DNA from: JBNKFQ01 sp050289385
GTDB lineage: Bacteria; Pseudomonadota; Gammaproteobacteria; Pseudomonadales; Porticoccaceae
Assembly: GCA_050289385.1 (NCBI GenBank)
Contig: JBNKFQ010000192.1
Coordinates: forward strand, 1-51,934
DNA length: 51,934 nt
Reading direction: 5' to 3'
A program made the translations under genes and the position numbers. Below are positions 16,950-24,186 of the stretch, piece by piece; positions within the stretch are counted from its first letter, which is position 1, and each line of letters starts with the position of its first letter. A model generated the notes under the pieces. That model saw only the letters and a list, made by a program, of their open reading frames with translations, ran no database searches and had not been told where the DNA came from.

Positions 16950-17615
16950 TCAATAAAGGAGTGCCATTGTACTATGAATTGGAGTTCGGATTTGGAGTTC
17001 GAAAGCCTGATGTACATCCTGATCGGGCAGGAAATAGTTACATGAAGGGCGGTCGCACGTCGGTATCTGCCATAAGAAGTGCACAAGCATGTCCTTGGCG
17101 TGCTGCGCATAGCTGTTGCTCAGTGTGACCGGGCCGAACAGGTATCTGTATTGCGGGTTTTTGCTCAGGACGGCGCCAATGCCGTACCACAGGTATTCCA
17201 GGCTGCGCTTTCCCCGGTATTGGGGCTGCACAAAGCTTCGACCCAACTCCAGACCCTGTGCCAGATATGTATTCATTGAGTCGCGGTATTTAAATAGCGA
17301 AGCGGAGTAGAGTACCTGCTCTCCTTTGGCGGGCTCTCCATTGGCAGACTCTCCATTGGTAGACTCTCCATTGGTAGACAAGGCTTTGCTGGCATCGCAA
17401 AAACGATAAGCACCCGCAATTTCCAGCTCGGATTCATCCCACAAAAGCAGATGAATATAGTGTTTGTCGTAGATGTCTGTGTCTCGACGATTACCTGAAC
17501 CCTCGCCCACTGCGCGAAATGCCATTTCCCGCAATCTGCCCACTTCGCGCATGATGAAAGAGTTGGAATGGTAGTGGTAAAGGTAGATTTTCTTTTGATC
17601 GGAGGTGGTGCCCAT
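16950..17615 (-). CDS. GNAT-type acyltransferase domain protein (OlsB/hemolysin-like), short form
   Basis: A 221-residue protein matching the acyl-ACP-dependent GNAT domain seen in OlsB-like and 'hemolysin-like' N-acyltransferases. Recognisable pieces are LREMAFRAVGEGSGNRRDTD, HLLLWDESELEIAGAYRF and LELGRSFVQPQYRGKRSL. In many relatives this domain is fused to a PlsC-type acyltransferase and continues about 100 residues further; here there is no N-terminal partner, and after AKDMLVHF the sequence no longer looks like the family. The 3' end runs through a degenerate repeat (16979-17005), so the gene may be truncated. A four-copy 15-bp repeat encodes a TNGES-type insert. The ATG at 17615 is used; an upstream TTG is in frame. 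Confidence 0.65.
   Translation of the reverse strand: MGTTSDQKKIYLYHYHSNSFIMREVGRLREMAFRAVGEGSGNRRDTDIYDKHYIHLLLWDESELEIAGAYRFCDASKALSTNGESTNGESANGEPAKGEQVLYSASLFKYRDSMNTYLAQGLELGRSFVQPQYRGKRSLEYLWYGIGAVLSKNPQYRYLFGPVTLSNSYAQHAKDMLVHFLWQIPTCDRPSCNYFLPDQDVHQAFELQIRTPIHSTMALLY
17318..17377 (-). repeat. Four-unit 15-bp tandem repeat inside the GNAT gene
   Basis: CTCTCCATTGG recurs with a strict 15-bp period (starting at 17034+285=17319 with one mismatch, then 17334, 17349 and 17364). On the minus strand it encodes four five-residue units of the type STNGE, ending in ANGEP and AKGEQ. The inserted loop lies after the FCDASKAL segment, where relatives have variable length. In-frame slippage would alter copy number without killing the gene. 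Confidence 0.9.
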
Positions 17616-17730
17616 CAAGTGAGAAACAAATAACAAAATATTGACAAAAGCGTGACGTCTTCAGAACAGGGTCCCGGATAAATGCTGCCAGGTTTGTCAC
17701 GGAGTCGATCGGAGTCGCCAGACACTTTTC

Positions 17731-17772
17731 CTGATTTGTATCAATGCATGTACATTTTTCAGTTTGTATATT
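17731..17772 (+). promoter_or_regulatory. FNR/ANR-type box and -10 element of ompW
   Basis: CTGATTTGTATCAA (17731-17744) matches the FNR consensus TTGAT-N4-ATCAA at 9 of 10 positions. TATATT (17767-17772) is a good -10. If transcription starts seven bases later, at about 17779, the box is centred at -41.5, the classic class II activating position. E. coli ompW is known to respond to FNR, which fits. Confidence 0.72.
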
Positions 17773-17809
17773 ATCCCTACTTTTCTTACTGACTGTCCGG
17801 GTATTTGCC

Positions 17810-18505
17810 ATGCGATTATATTCTTCTGTTTTTGGCGTTATTGCCGTTGTTTCCGTTTTGTCTCCAGTGTCAGCTAATGCATTCGAGAAAGGTGATTGGT
17901 TTGTTCGTCTCGGTTCTGCGACCGTTCAACCCGACGAGTCCAGCGACCTCATTGATGTAGCAGGTCTGGCGACGCTTGATGGTGTCGATGTCGATTCAGA
18001 TACGCAGTTGGGGGTTACAGTATCTTATATGCTCACAGACCAATTGGGTGTCGAGCTGTTGGCGGCCACGCCTTTTACGCACGATATTAATGTAAAAAAT
18101 GCGGGAATTCGCGCGGGTAAAACCAGCCATTTGCCGCCTACGCTAAGTTTGCAGTACTACTTTAACAGTCCCGGTTCGGCTTTCCAGCCTTATGCGGGTG
18201 TCGGTGTCAATTACACTCTGTTTTTTAAAGAGAGCGTCAATACTGAATTAAACAGTGCTCTCGATGGAATTGTCGGTTTGCCAGCCGGTACAGTTGATGC
18301 AGGTCTGGAGCTGGACGATTCCGTTGGGTTGGCTCTGCAATTGGGTTTTGACTATCAGTTAAATGAAAACTGGTTCCTGAATGCGGCTGTACGTTATATC
18401 GATATTGATACCCGTGCCACTATCAAGACCGCCGTCGCCGATGTTTCGTTTGACGTGGATATTGACCCTTACGTATATGCGGTAGGGCTCGCATACAGGT
18501 TTTAA
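17810..18505 (+). CDS. ompW: OmpW-family outer-membrane protein
   Basis: A 231-residue eight-stranded outer-membrane barrel of the OmpW family, thought to form a channel for small hydrophobic molecules. It has a signal peptide ending at SANA, the FEKGDWFVRLGSATVQP opening typical of OmpW, the barrel segments LGVELLAATPFTHDI and LSLQYYF, and a C-terminal ..YAVGLAYRF with terminal Phe. The ATG at 17810 gives a normal signal peptide; an in-frame start at 17744 would add 22 hydrophobic residues and overlap the promoter. An FNR-type box at the right distance suggests control by oxygen. A hairpin follows the gene. Confidence 0.92.
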   Translation: MRLYSSVFGVIAVVSVLSPVSANAFEKGDWFVRLGSATVQPDESSDLIDVAGLATLDGVDVDSDTQLGVTVSYMLTDQLGVELLAATPFTHDINVKNAGIRAGKTSHLPPTLSLQYYFNSPGSAFQPYAGVGVNYTLFFKESVNTELNSALDGIVGLPAGTVDAGLELDDSVGLALQLGFDYQLNENWFLNAAVRYIDIDTRATIKTAVADVSFDVDIDPYVYAVGLAYRF

Positions 18506-18521
18506 ACCGGGTGAAGCTTGA

Positions 18522-18546
18522 AGCCCACTCTATGCCAGAGTGGGCT
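18522..18546. terminator. Hairpin between convergent ompW and aminotransferase genes
   Basis: AGCCCACTCT (18522-18531) and AGAGTGGGCT (18537-18546) form a 10-bp perfect stem with a 5-nt loop. Neither side has a strong T tract. Its location between two converging stops makes a bidirectional terminator the best guess. Confidence 0.55.
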
Positions 18547-18549
18547 GAT

Positions 18550-19947
18550 TCAGGCATTAAATAATCCCTGGTTACGTAATTCTTTTATGGTCGCTTCGAT
18601 ACTTTCGCGCAAGGTATCGACGATAAAGTCCACCTGTTCGCGGGTGATGATCAGGGGGGGTGACATAACATTGAGATTGATAATCGGACGCACAATCAAG
18701 CCGCGAGTGTCGGCCTGGTTGGAAACCCATTTGCCTATATCCATTTCTTCAGGAAAACGTTTTTTGGTTTTTTTATCGGCTACAAATTCAACGCACATCA
18801 TCATGCGCAAACCACGCACATCGCCCACGATTGGCAGGTCGCGCAGGGTTTGCAAGCGCTGCTCAAAATAGGCGCCCACATCGCGTACATTTTCCAGCAG
18901 TTTTTCGTTTTCAATAATTTCAATATTCTTGAGTGCGGCAGCGCAAGCGACCGGGTGTCCGGAATAAGTAAAGCCGTGTGTAAACACACGTCCCTGTTCC
19001 GATTCGCTGATCACGTCATAGATTTGATCGGAAAAAATGCAAGCTCCCAGCGGCTGATAGCCTGAAGTGATACCCTTGGCAACGGTGATAATGTCGGGCT
19101 GGATACCAAAAACCGATTTGGAAGAAAACCATTCACCGAGCCTGCCAAAGGCGGTAACGACTTCATCGGCCACATATAAAATGTCATATTTTTGGCACAA
19201 ATCCCAACAACGTTTGTGGTAACCCTGTGGTGGCACAATAACGCCCCCGGCTCCCATCACTGGTTCGGCAAAAAATGCGGCTACTTTTTCCGGGCCAAGC
19301 TCCAGAATCTTTTGTTCCATTTCCCTGATCAGAAAACCCAGGAAATCACTTTCACTCATACCGTCTGGCGCACGGTAGAAGTCAGGTGTACTCAGGTGGT
19401 GAATTTTGTCAGAGATATAGTCAAATTCAGGGGGGTGGTCACCGGGTTTGCCGCCGATAGACATGGCGGCATAGGTGGATCCGTGGTAGGCATTCACCAG
19501 GGAAAGAATATGTTTTTTTTCGTGTTTGCCGCGGCAGTTTTGATAGTACTGGATCAGCCGCCAGGCCGTATCAATGGCGGTGGAGCCACCACTGGTAAAA
19601 AACACATGGTTGAGGTTGCCGGGAGCAAGAGAGGCAATTTTTTTTGCCAGTTTTGCGGCTGGCACATTGGTTAAATCGACAAACGAACTGGCATATGCCA
19701 TTTCCCTGACCTGAGCGGCGATAGCTTCTGCCATATCCTCCCGGCCCAAACCGATATTGGTGCACCAGAGTCCGCCGACTGCGTCCAGGTATTTATGGCC
19801 ATCGGTGTCGTAAATATAAGCGCCTTTCGCTGCGGCTATTGGTAGTGCGCCCTCTTCGGAAAACGTATCGAAGGATTGCCATGGGTGGAGGTGATGTTTT
19901 TTATCGGTATCGGTAATTGCGTCGGTATCAAACTTGTCGAAATTCAT
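18550..19947 (-). CDS. Class III aminotransferase (putrescine/omega-amino acid:pyruvate type)
   Basis: A 465-residue PLP-dependent class III (fold type I) aminotransferase. The PLP lysine is K291 in VAKGITSGYQPLGA, the cofactor aspartate is in YVADEVVTAFGR, and FFTSGGSTAIDTAWR holds the phosphate-binding region. The N-terminal HLHPWQSF and DAVGGLWCTNIGLGR are typical of the branch that includes putrescine:pyruvate (SpuC-like) and GABA or beta-alanine aminotransferases; substrate cannot be decided from sequence. A LuxR-type regulator gene lies upstream on the same strand, separated by a 330-base gap holding the second heptamer element. Its tail converges on ompW. Confidence 0.9.
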   Translation of the reverse strand: MNFDKFDTDAITDTDKKHHLHPWQSFDTFSEEGALPIAAAKGAYIYDTDGHKYLDAVGGLWCTNIGLGREDMAEAIAAQVREMAYASSFVDLTNVPAAKLAKKIASLAPGNLNHVFFTSGGSTAIDTAWRLIQYYQNCRGKHEKKHILSLVNAYHGSTYAAMSIGGKPGDHPPEFDYISDKIHHLSTPDFYRAPDGMSESDFLGFLIREMEQKILELGPEKVAAFFAEPVMGAGGVIVPPQGYHKRCWDLCQKYDILYVADEVVTAFGRLGEWFSSKSVFGIQPDIITVAKGITSGYQPLGACIFSDQIYDVISESEQGRVFTHGFTYSGHPVACAAALKNIEIIENEKLLENVRDVGAYFEQRLQTLRDLPIVGDVRGLRMMMCVEFVADKKTKKRFPEEMDIGKWVSNQADTRGLIVRPIINLNVMSPPLIITREQVDFIVDTLRESIEATIKELRNQGLFNA

Positions 19948-20026
19948 AAAATGCCGGAGGTGACCAAGGTGGATACAGCTTAGTAATAGGTAGTCTGGCG
20001 GGGTTATACCCCTTTGGGGGAGGGGC

Positions 20027-20275
20027 TGGACGTTGGATGTTGGATGTTGGATGTTGGATGTAAACGATTCGGGCCATCGCTGCGCTCGGCTTGATAGATT
20101 GAAAAAGTAAAAAAGGTGGTTTCGTACCGTCGTTTTGCCCGGTTTTTTTTTGAGTTGGCAAATAAATCATTTCAGACTACTTGACGTCGATTTGTCTGGA
20201 TGCGGAAATATTGTCCAACGTCCAACGTCCAACGTCCAACGTCCAACGTCCAACGTCCAACGTCCAACGTCCAAC
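20027..20275. repeat. Composite heptamer element, copy B
   Basis: Five TGGATGT-type heptamers (20027-20061) are followed by the core (20066-20100, containing GCCATCGCTGCGCTCGGCTT) and then nine perfect GTCCAAC heptamers in the inverse sense (20213-20275). The right array ends four bases from the stop codon of the LuxR-type gene. The element fills most of the 332-base gap between that gene and the aminotransferase gene; nothing else was recognised there. Confidence 0.9.
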
Positions 20276-20279
20276 TCAC

Positions 20280-21125
20280 TCACTTCGCATGCGTCAAATA
20301 CCCTACCAGCGGATCGCCGCCGGTGTAATTATCGAGACTGGCAAGAGAATCAATAAACAGATAAAACAATTCAGCCTGTGATGAAACATCCAGCTTGGCG
20401 TAACTGTTTTTGCGATGCAGTTTTACAGTTTCTGGCGAAATGCCAAGTTTTTCCGCAATAGATTTGGTGGAATGGCCATGCAGGAAGAGTTGTACCACCT
20501 CGGTTTCCCGGTCGGTGAGCAGCGAGCGACCAAAATTTTCGAGGGCGCTTTCCAGTTGTTCGGGCAGGGCTGATGAATTGGCGTTACTGACAGTATGTTG
20601 CCAGTGTGGAGACCAGTGTTGACGACACAGCTCGGCAATGGCCGGTGTGATATCGGTCAGTATCTGAACGTCGCGGCGATTGAGGCCCAAACCAGACGCG
20701 CTCCGGCCCAACGAGATATTAATACCTCTGTTGTCAGAAAGCCGCAGTACATAGCCAAATTCATCGGTCAGGCCGGTGTAGCGGTAGTACTTGCGATAAT
20801 ACTCACTGCTGGTAAAGCCTTTGGGTGCGATAGTTTTCAGTCGGTAAAAACCATCGGTGGTGCCATCCATCAGGGCGCGGTAGCAGGGGTCAAGCAGATA
20901 GGCCCCTTCGACAAAACGGTGAACATTCGCTTCGCGCGCAACAGTCGGCAGGTCGGTAAACATTACCAGCGGTTTGTGGTGACGGGTATAAAGCAGTAGC
21001 AGGGTATTGTTGAAAGACACCAGCTGTTTCAGTAAAGCAATCAGCTGGCCGGGGAAGGATTCCGACCCGAGTGTGGGGAATAATGTGGCCAGTCCGCTGC
21101 TCAAAATGTTCAGATCGCTACGCAT
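20280..21125 (-). CDS. LuxR-family transcriptional regulator
   Basis: A 281-residue regulator with a C-terminal LuxR/GerE-type HTH at about residues 215-270 (LTDRETEVVQLFLHGHS then KSIAEKLGISPETVKLHRKN). The N-terminal two thirds are a sensor-like region without a recognisable receiver aspartate pattern, so it is probably ligand-responsive rather than a two-component response regulator. The ATG at 21125 has a GGAA site; another ATG at 21161 is in frame. It lies upstream of, and co-oriented with, the aminotransferase gene, making that gene a plausible target. A heptamer array begins directly after its stop. Confidence 0.85.
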   Translation of the reverse strand: MRSDLNILSSGLATLFPTLGSESFPGQLIALLKQLVSFNNTLLLLYTRHHKPLVMFTDLPTVAREANVHRFVEGAYLLDPCYRALMDGTTDGFYRLKTIAPKGFTSSEYYRKYYRYTGLTDEFGYVLRLSDNRGINISLGRSASGLGLNRRDVQILTDITPAIAELCRQHWSPHWQHTVSNANSSALPEQLESALENFGRSLLTDRETEVVQLFLHGHSTKSIAEKLGISPETVKLHRKNSYAKLDVSSQAELFYLFIDSLASLDNYTGGDPLVGYLTHAK

Positions 21126-21265
21126 GGGTCGGTTCCAGGTTTTGGGTTCCAGGCTAATCATTCTAACCGAGAACCTCAAACCTGGCAGAGCACGATTTGA
21201 TACTGGCGTGCGCACAATGAAGTGCCGTGAATGACATTTTGCCTTAACACCCTAAGGTAACTTTA

Positions 21266-21305
21266 AATTCCCTTTTAATAAATTTTATGGTAATTTTAGG
21301 GAATT
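21266..21305 (+). promoter_or_regulatory. A/T-rich control region with an inverted repeat
   Basis: AATTCCC (21266-21272) and GGGAATT (21299-21305) are inverted copies 26 bases apart, just before the AAGGAG ribosome site of the HTH gene at 21321. Between them AATTTTATGG and AATTTTAGGG form a direct repeat. This looks like a promoter with an operator, possibly for the HTH protein encoded next to it. Confidence 0.5.
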
Positions 21306-21320
21306 ATAAGGAGTATAAAC

Positions 21321-21749
21321 ATGATCAAGGACTTCTACACGGTCCAGGAGGTAGCAAACCTGCTGGACATGCATGTCAAAACTGTCAGGAACTATCTGCG
21401 CCGGGGGCAACTGGGCAGTACGCGGGTGGGTAAGCGTTACCGCGTTTCACGTCAGGACCTGGAGGCTTTTATGGGCGCTCCGGTGGGCGGCAATAGCGCG
21501 TCCCTGATACCGTCGGTTGAGGTTTCCAGCATCGTGCAGATTGACGGCGTGGGCACGACGCTTGCCAACCGCATTACCAATCTCTCATTGGCAGCGGCGC
21601 AAGGGCATCAGGGCGATGTGCCTCTGCGCATAGACACACTGTTCGATGAAGAGCGCGCCAGACTCAAAGTTATTGTTTTTGGCAGCGTTGATGCCACCAC
21701 CACACTGCTTGAACTTGTCCAGCGTCTTTGTGAAGAGAGGGGTATTTGA
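21321..21749 (+). CDS. Excisionase/MerR-type helix-turn-helix DNA-binding protein
   Basis: A 142-residue protein whose first 55 residues are an excisionase-type (HTH_17) DNA-binding domain: FYTVQEVANLLDMHVKTVRN, then YLRRGQLGSTRVGKRYRVSRQDLEAFM. The remaining half is not recognised; it has a mixed alpha/beta look and may bind a ligand or mediate dimerisation. A strong AAGGAG ribosome site precedes the ATG. Only three bases separate it from the alpha/beta hydrolase gene, so the pair is one operon. Despite the excisionase-like fold no integrase is nearby, so a role as local transcriptional regulator is more likely. Confidence 0.8.
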   Translation: MIKDFYTVQEVANLLDMHVKTVRNYLRRGQLGSTRVGKRYRVSRQDLEAFMGAPVGGNSASLIPSVEVSSIVQIDGVGTTLANRITNLSLAAAQGHQGDVPLRIDTLFDEERARLKVIVFGSVDATTTLLELVQRLCEERGI

Positions 21750-21752
21750 ATC

Positions 21753-22658
21753 ATGTCTGCTATCTACCGTTTCGAGAACAGTGCCGAGTTAATCAAGGGC
21801 AAATATATGGAGTTTTTGTCTCATTGGCCGGTGCCTTATGAACTTTTGAAAGTGCCCACCAGCCAGGGAGAGACAGCCATTATTGTGAGTGGTCAGGAAC
21901 ACAAACCGCCGCTGATACTGCTGCATGGTTCAATGAGTAACTCGATTATGTGGCGCAAGGATGTGGCATCGTGGTCCAGACAGTTTCGGGTTTATGCCGT
22001 GGATTTAATTGGTGAGCCGGGTTTGAGTGCGCCATCCAGACCCGATTTGAATTCGGATGCTTATGCGAAATGGCTGGACGACATTGTCACCCGGCTTTCC
22101 CTTGTTCGCCCTGCTCTGGTGGGAATTTCCCTGGGCGCATATATGGCCCTGGATTACGCAATTCGCACGCCTGGCATTGTGAGTAAGCTCGTGGTGATGT
22201 GCCCGGCTGGTATAGGTCATCAGAGAAAGGATTTTTATCTAAAAGCGATGCTGTTGCTGATGCTGGGAAAATGGGGACGGCGCAAATTGCAATCAATGGT
22301 GATCGGAACCAGTCGCTCTGAATACCAGTCGGAAGGGTTCTCAGCTTATTTGAATTACCTTTCTCTGGTAAGAAAACATTTCAGACCTCGCATAGCGAAC
22401 TTCATGATCTTTAGCGATGACATGCTGCAGTCCCTCAAAATGCCTGTGTTAGCTATTGTGGGGGGCAGGGATGTGTTATTTGATTCGGGTGAAACGCGCG
22501 ACCGTTTGCAACAACTGGTGCCTGATGTGCGCGTGAAATACGATTCGGAACTGGGCCATATGATTACCGGACAGAGTGAAGAAATCCTCGAATTTCTGCT
22601 AGGGGCTGTTAACAATCACCCGGTAGGTACTGTTGCCCCTGACAAAGCGCCAATTTAG
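21753..22658 (+). CDS. Alpha/beta hydrolase
   Basis: A 301-residue alpha/beta-hydrolase. The oxyanion motif LLHGSMSNS, the nucleophile elbow GISLGAY (serine), GGRDVLF with the usual acid position, and the histidine in SELGHMIT complete a catalytic triad. No signal peptide is visible. The substrate is unknown; esterase, lactonase or C-C hydrolase activities are all possible. It is coupled to the upstream HTH gene. Its last 19 or so codons (from 22601, encoding GAVNNHPVGTVAPDKAPI) lie inside the left half of a fold-back repeat element, so the native C-terminus seems to have been replaced by element sequence. Confidence 0.85.
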   Translation: MSAIYRFENSAELIKGKYMEFLSHWPVPYELLKVPTSQGETAIIVSGQEHKPPLILLHGSMSNSIMWRKDVASWSRQFRVYAVDLIGEPGLSAPSRPDLNSDAYAKWLDDIVTRLSLVRPALVGISLGAYMALDYAIRTPGIVSKLVVMCPAGIGHQRKDFYLKAMLLLMLGKWGRRKLQSMVIGTSRSEYQSEGFSAYLNYLSLVRKHFRPRIANFMIFSDDMLQSLKMPVLAIVGGRDVLFDSGETRDRLQQLVPDVRVKYDSELGHMITGQSEEILEFLLGAVNNHPVGTVAPDKAPI

Positions 22659-22867
22659 GCGCGAGGAACGTGGTTTGGTTGTTCCAAATGAGAGACGAGC
22701 AACGACGAGTGGCGCTTTGTCAGGGGCAACCCGAAGGGCCGGGTCCATTTTTCCCCTCAGCGTCGTTATCGTTCGCTTATGTAGAGCAACTACACCGCGC
22801 TCACGATGCCTGACTGAGGAAAAAATGAACTCCGGCAGTGCCTGCCAGGTGATTGTTAACAGCCCCT
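22601..22867. repeat. 267-bp nested fold-back element
   Basis: Outer arms of 32 bases (22601-22632 and 22836-22867) are inverted copies with three mismatches, all compatible with G-U pairing; both contain GGGGCTGTTAACAATCACC. Inside is a perfect 21-bp inverted pair (22632-22652 and 22710-22730) and a second, imperfect pair (about 22745-22760 with 22814-22827) enclosing TGTAG-AGCAA-CTACA. It covers the 3' end of the hydrolase gene. The rest of the 425-base gap up to the TPR gene shows nothing recognisable. Confidence 0.9.
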
Positions 22868-23083
22868 GGATCGGCGCATTGGTCAGGCAAACCCGACAAA
22901 TACCTTCGCACGTTGAAATGATTTGTATCAATACCCTGGCAGATGGATTGCTTTTAAATGAACACTGCTTGTATAGCCTCCTGATTGTCAGAGGTTTTTA
23001 AATCAAATCAGGGCAAATAATAAACTGGCTCTGTCCCGGATATTGCGTGTTCAAAAGTCCGGGACATTGCTGAGGAGTAGAGA

Positions 23084-24058
23084 ATGATGCGATTCGATCG
23101 AATTATGTCACTGTTGGCGTTTGTGCTGATTGCTTTCCAGCAAATGGCATGTGCAGCGGAGGAGCCGCGTTTGGCATTAACTAACATCAAACCGGTAATC
23201 TCCATGTTCGGCAAGGAGTTGACGCCCCCTGATATGGAGGAGGAGTCTCTGAAGGCTGCGGAGATTACTCTTGCCAGGGCGCAGGCTGCTTACGACAAGA
23301 ATCCGGATGATGTGGAAAATATCATTTGGCTTGGGTCGGCAAAAGCTTCCCTTTGGGCGTACCACGAGGCGATTGAGACATATAGTGAAGGCCTGCGAAA
23401 GTTTCCGGATAATTACCGTCTGTTGCGTCACCGTGCCCATCGTTACGTGTCGACCCGGCAATTCGACAAAGCCATTGCAGACTTTGAGCGGGCAGCAGCC
23501 CTGATTAAAGGTGTTCCAGATCATCAGGAAGTGGTGGGGCCGTTTACAGGCGAATTGCAGACAGTAAGTAATCACTGGAATATCTGGTACCACATGGGTC
23601 TGGCCTATTACCTGAAGGGTGATTATGAAAATGCCTTGCGCTGTTATCGCGAAAACACCAGGTTTGTTTACGGGTTTGATGGTTTGGTGGCAAACAGTGA
23701 CTGGATGTATATGACCTTGCGCAGATTGGGTCGAAACGATGAAGCCCAAAAAGTATTGGCACCTGTATACAAGGGTATGAATGTTCTTGAGGACACTTAT
23801 TATTTAAGACGTTTGTTGATGTACAAGGGTGAATTGAGCCTTGAGTATATGTTGCAACCGGTCGACTATGGCGATAGTGACACCTTGAGATCTCTGTTCC
23901 AGGCCACGCAGACCTATGGTGTCGCCAATTGGTACCTGTACAACGATCAACCGCAAAAGGGTAAGGCATTGCTCAGGCAGTTGGTGGATAAAAACCCCTT
24001 TTGGGCAGCTTTTGGCTATATCGCTGCCGAAGTAGATTTACACAGAATGGCAAACTGA
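23084..24058 (+). CDS. Exported tetratricopeptide-repeat protein
   Basis: A 324-residue protein with an N-terminal signal peptide (cleavage near ACA-AEEPR) and TPR-type helical repeats across most of the chain. Clear TPR units include AWAYHEAIETYSEGLRKFPD, RQFDKAIADFERAAAL and YYLKGDYENALRCYREN. TPR domains are protein-binding scaffolds, and this one is probably periplasmic; no enzymatic motif was seen. A GAGGAG ribosome site precedes two successive ATG codons (23084 and 23087). Its function and partner are unknown. A 12-bp hairpin follows the stop. Confidence 0.8.
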   Translation: MMRFDRIMSLLAFVLIAFQQMACAAEEPRLALTNIKPVISMFGKELTPPDMEEESLKAAEITLARAQAAYDKNPDDVENIIWLGSAKASLWAYHEAIETYSEGLRKFPDNYRLLRHRAHRYVSTRQFDKAIADFERAAALIKGVPDHQEVVGPFTGELQTVSNHWNIWYHMGLAYYLKGDYENALRCYRENTRFVYGFDGLVANSDWMYMTLRRLGRNDEAQKVLAPVYKGMNVLEDTYYLRRLLMYKGELSLEYMLQPVDYGDSDTLRSLFQATQTYGVANWYLYNDQPQKGKALLRQLVDKNPFWAAFGYIAAEVDLHRMAN

Positions 24059-24093
24059 CAGGCCCTGACAACAAAAAATTTATATGAGCCGAC

Positions 24094-24123
24094 GTCATCA
24101 AGGCCGAGTTTGGCCTTGATGAC
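24094..24123. terminator. Hairpin between the TPR gene and the efflux operon
   Basis: GTCATCAAGGCC (24094-24105) and GGCCTTGATGAC (24112-24123) form a perfect 12-bp stem with a 6-nt loop between converging genes. On the minus strand a T-rich stretch follows about 15 bases later; none follows on the plus strand. Confidence 0.6.
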
Positions 24124-24186
24124 GGTGCGGGTAAAGCCGTTATTTAATTTAATGTAAAGATGCAGTAACGGTATTGCGGGCGATTA

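Noticed and set aside
20213..20275. Possible CRISPR array
   Set aside because: The units are contiguous 7-mers with no spacers and no cas genes are nearby, so it is a simple tandem repeat.
21321..21749. Prophage or integrative-element excisionase
   Set aside because: The HTH fold is excisionase-like, but there is no integrase, attachment-site repeat or phage gene nearby, and it is coupled to a hydrolase gene.
22601..22867. Possible integron attC site or group II intron piece
   Set aside because: The arms contain GTTAAC but not the spaced R and L core sites of attC, no integrase is present, and no intron-encoded protein or domain V-like hairpin was recognised.
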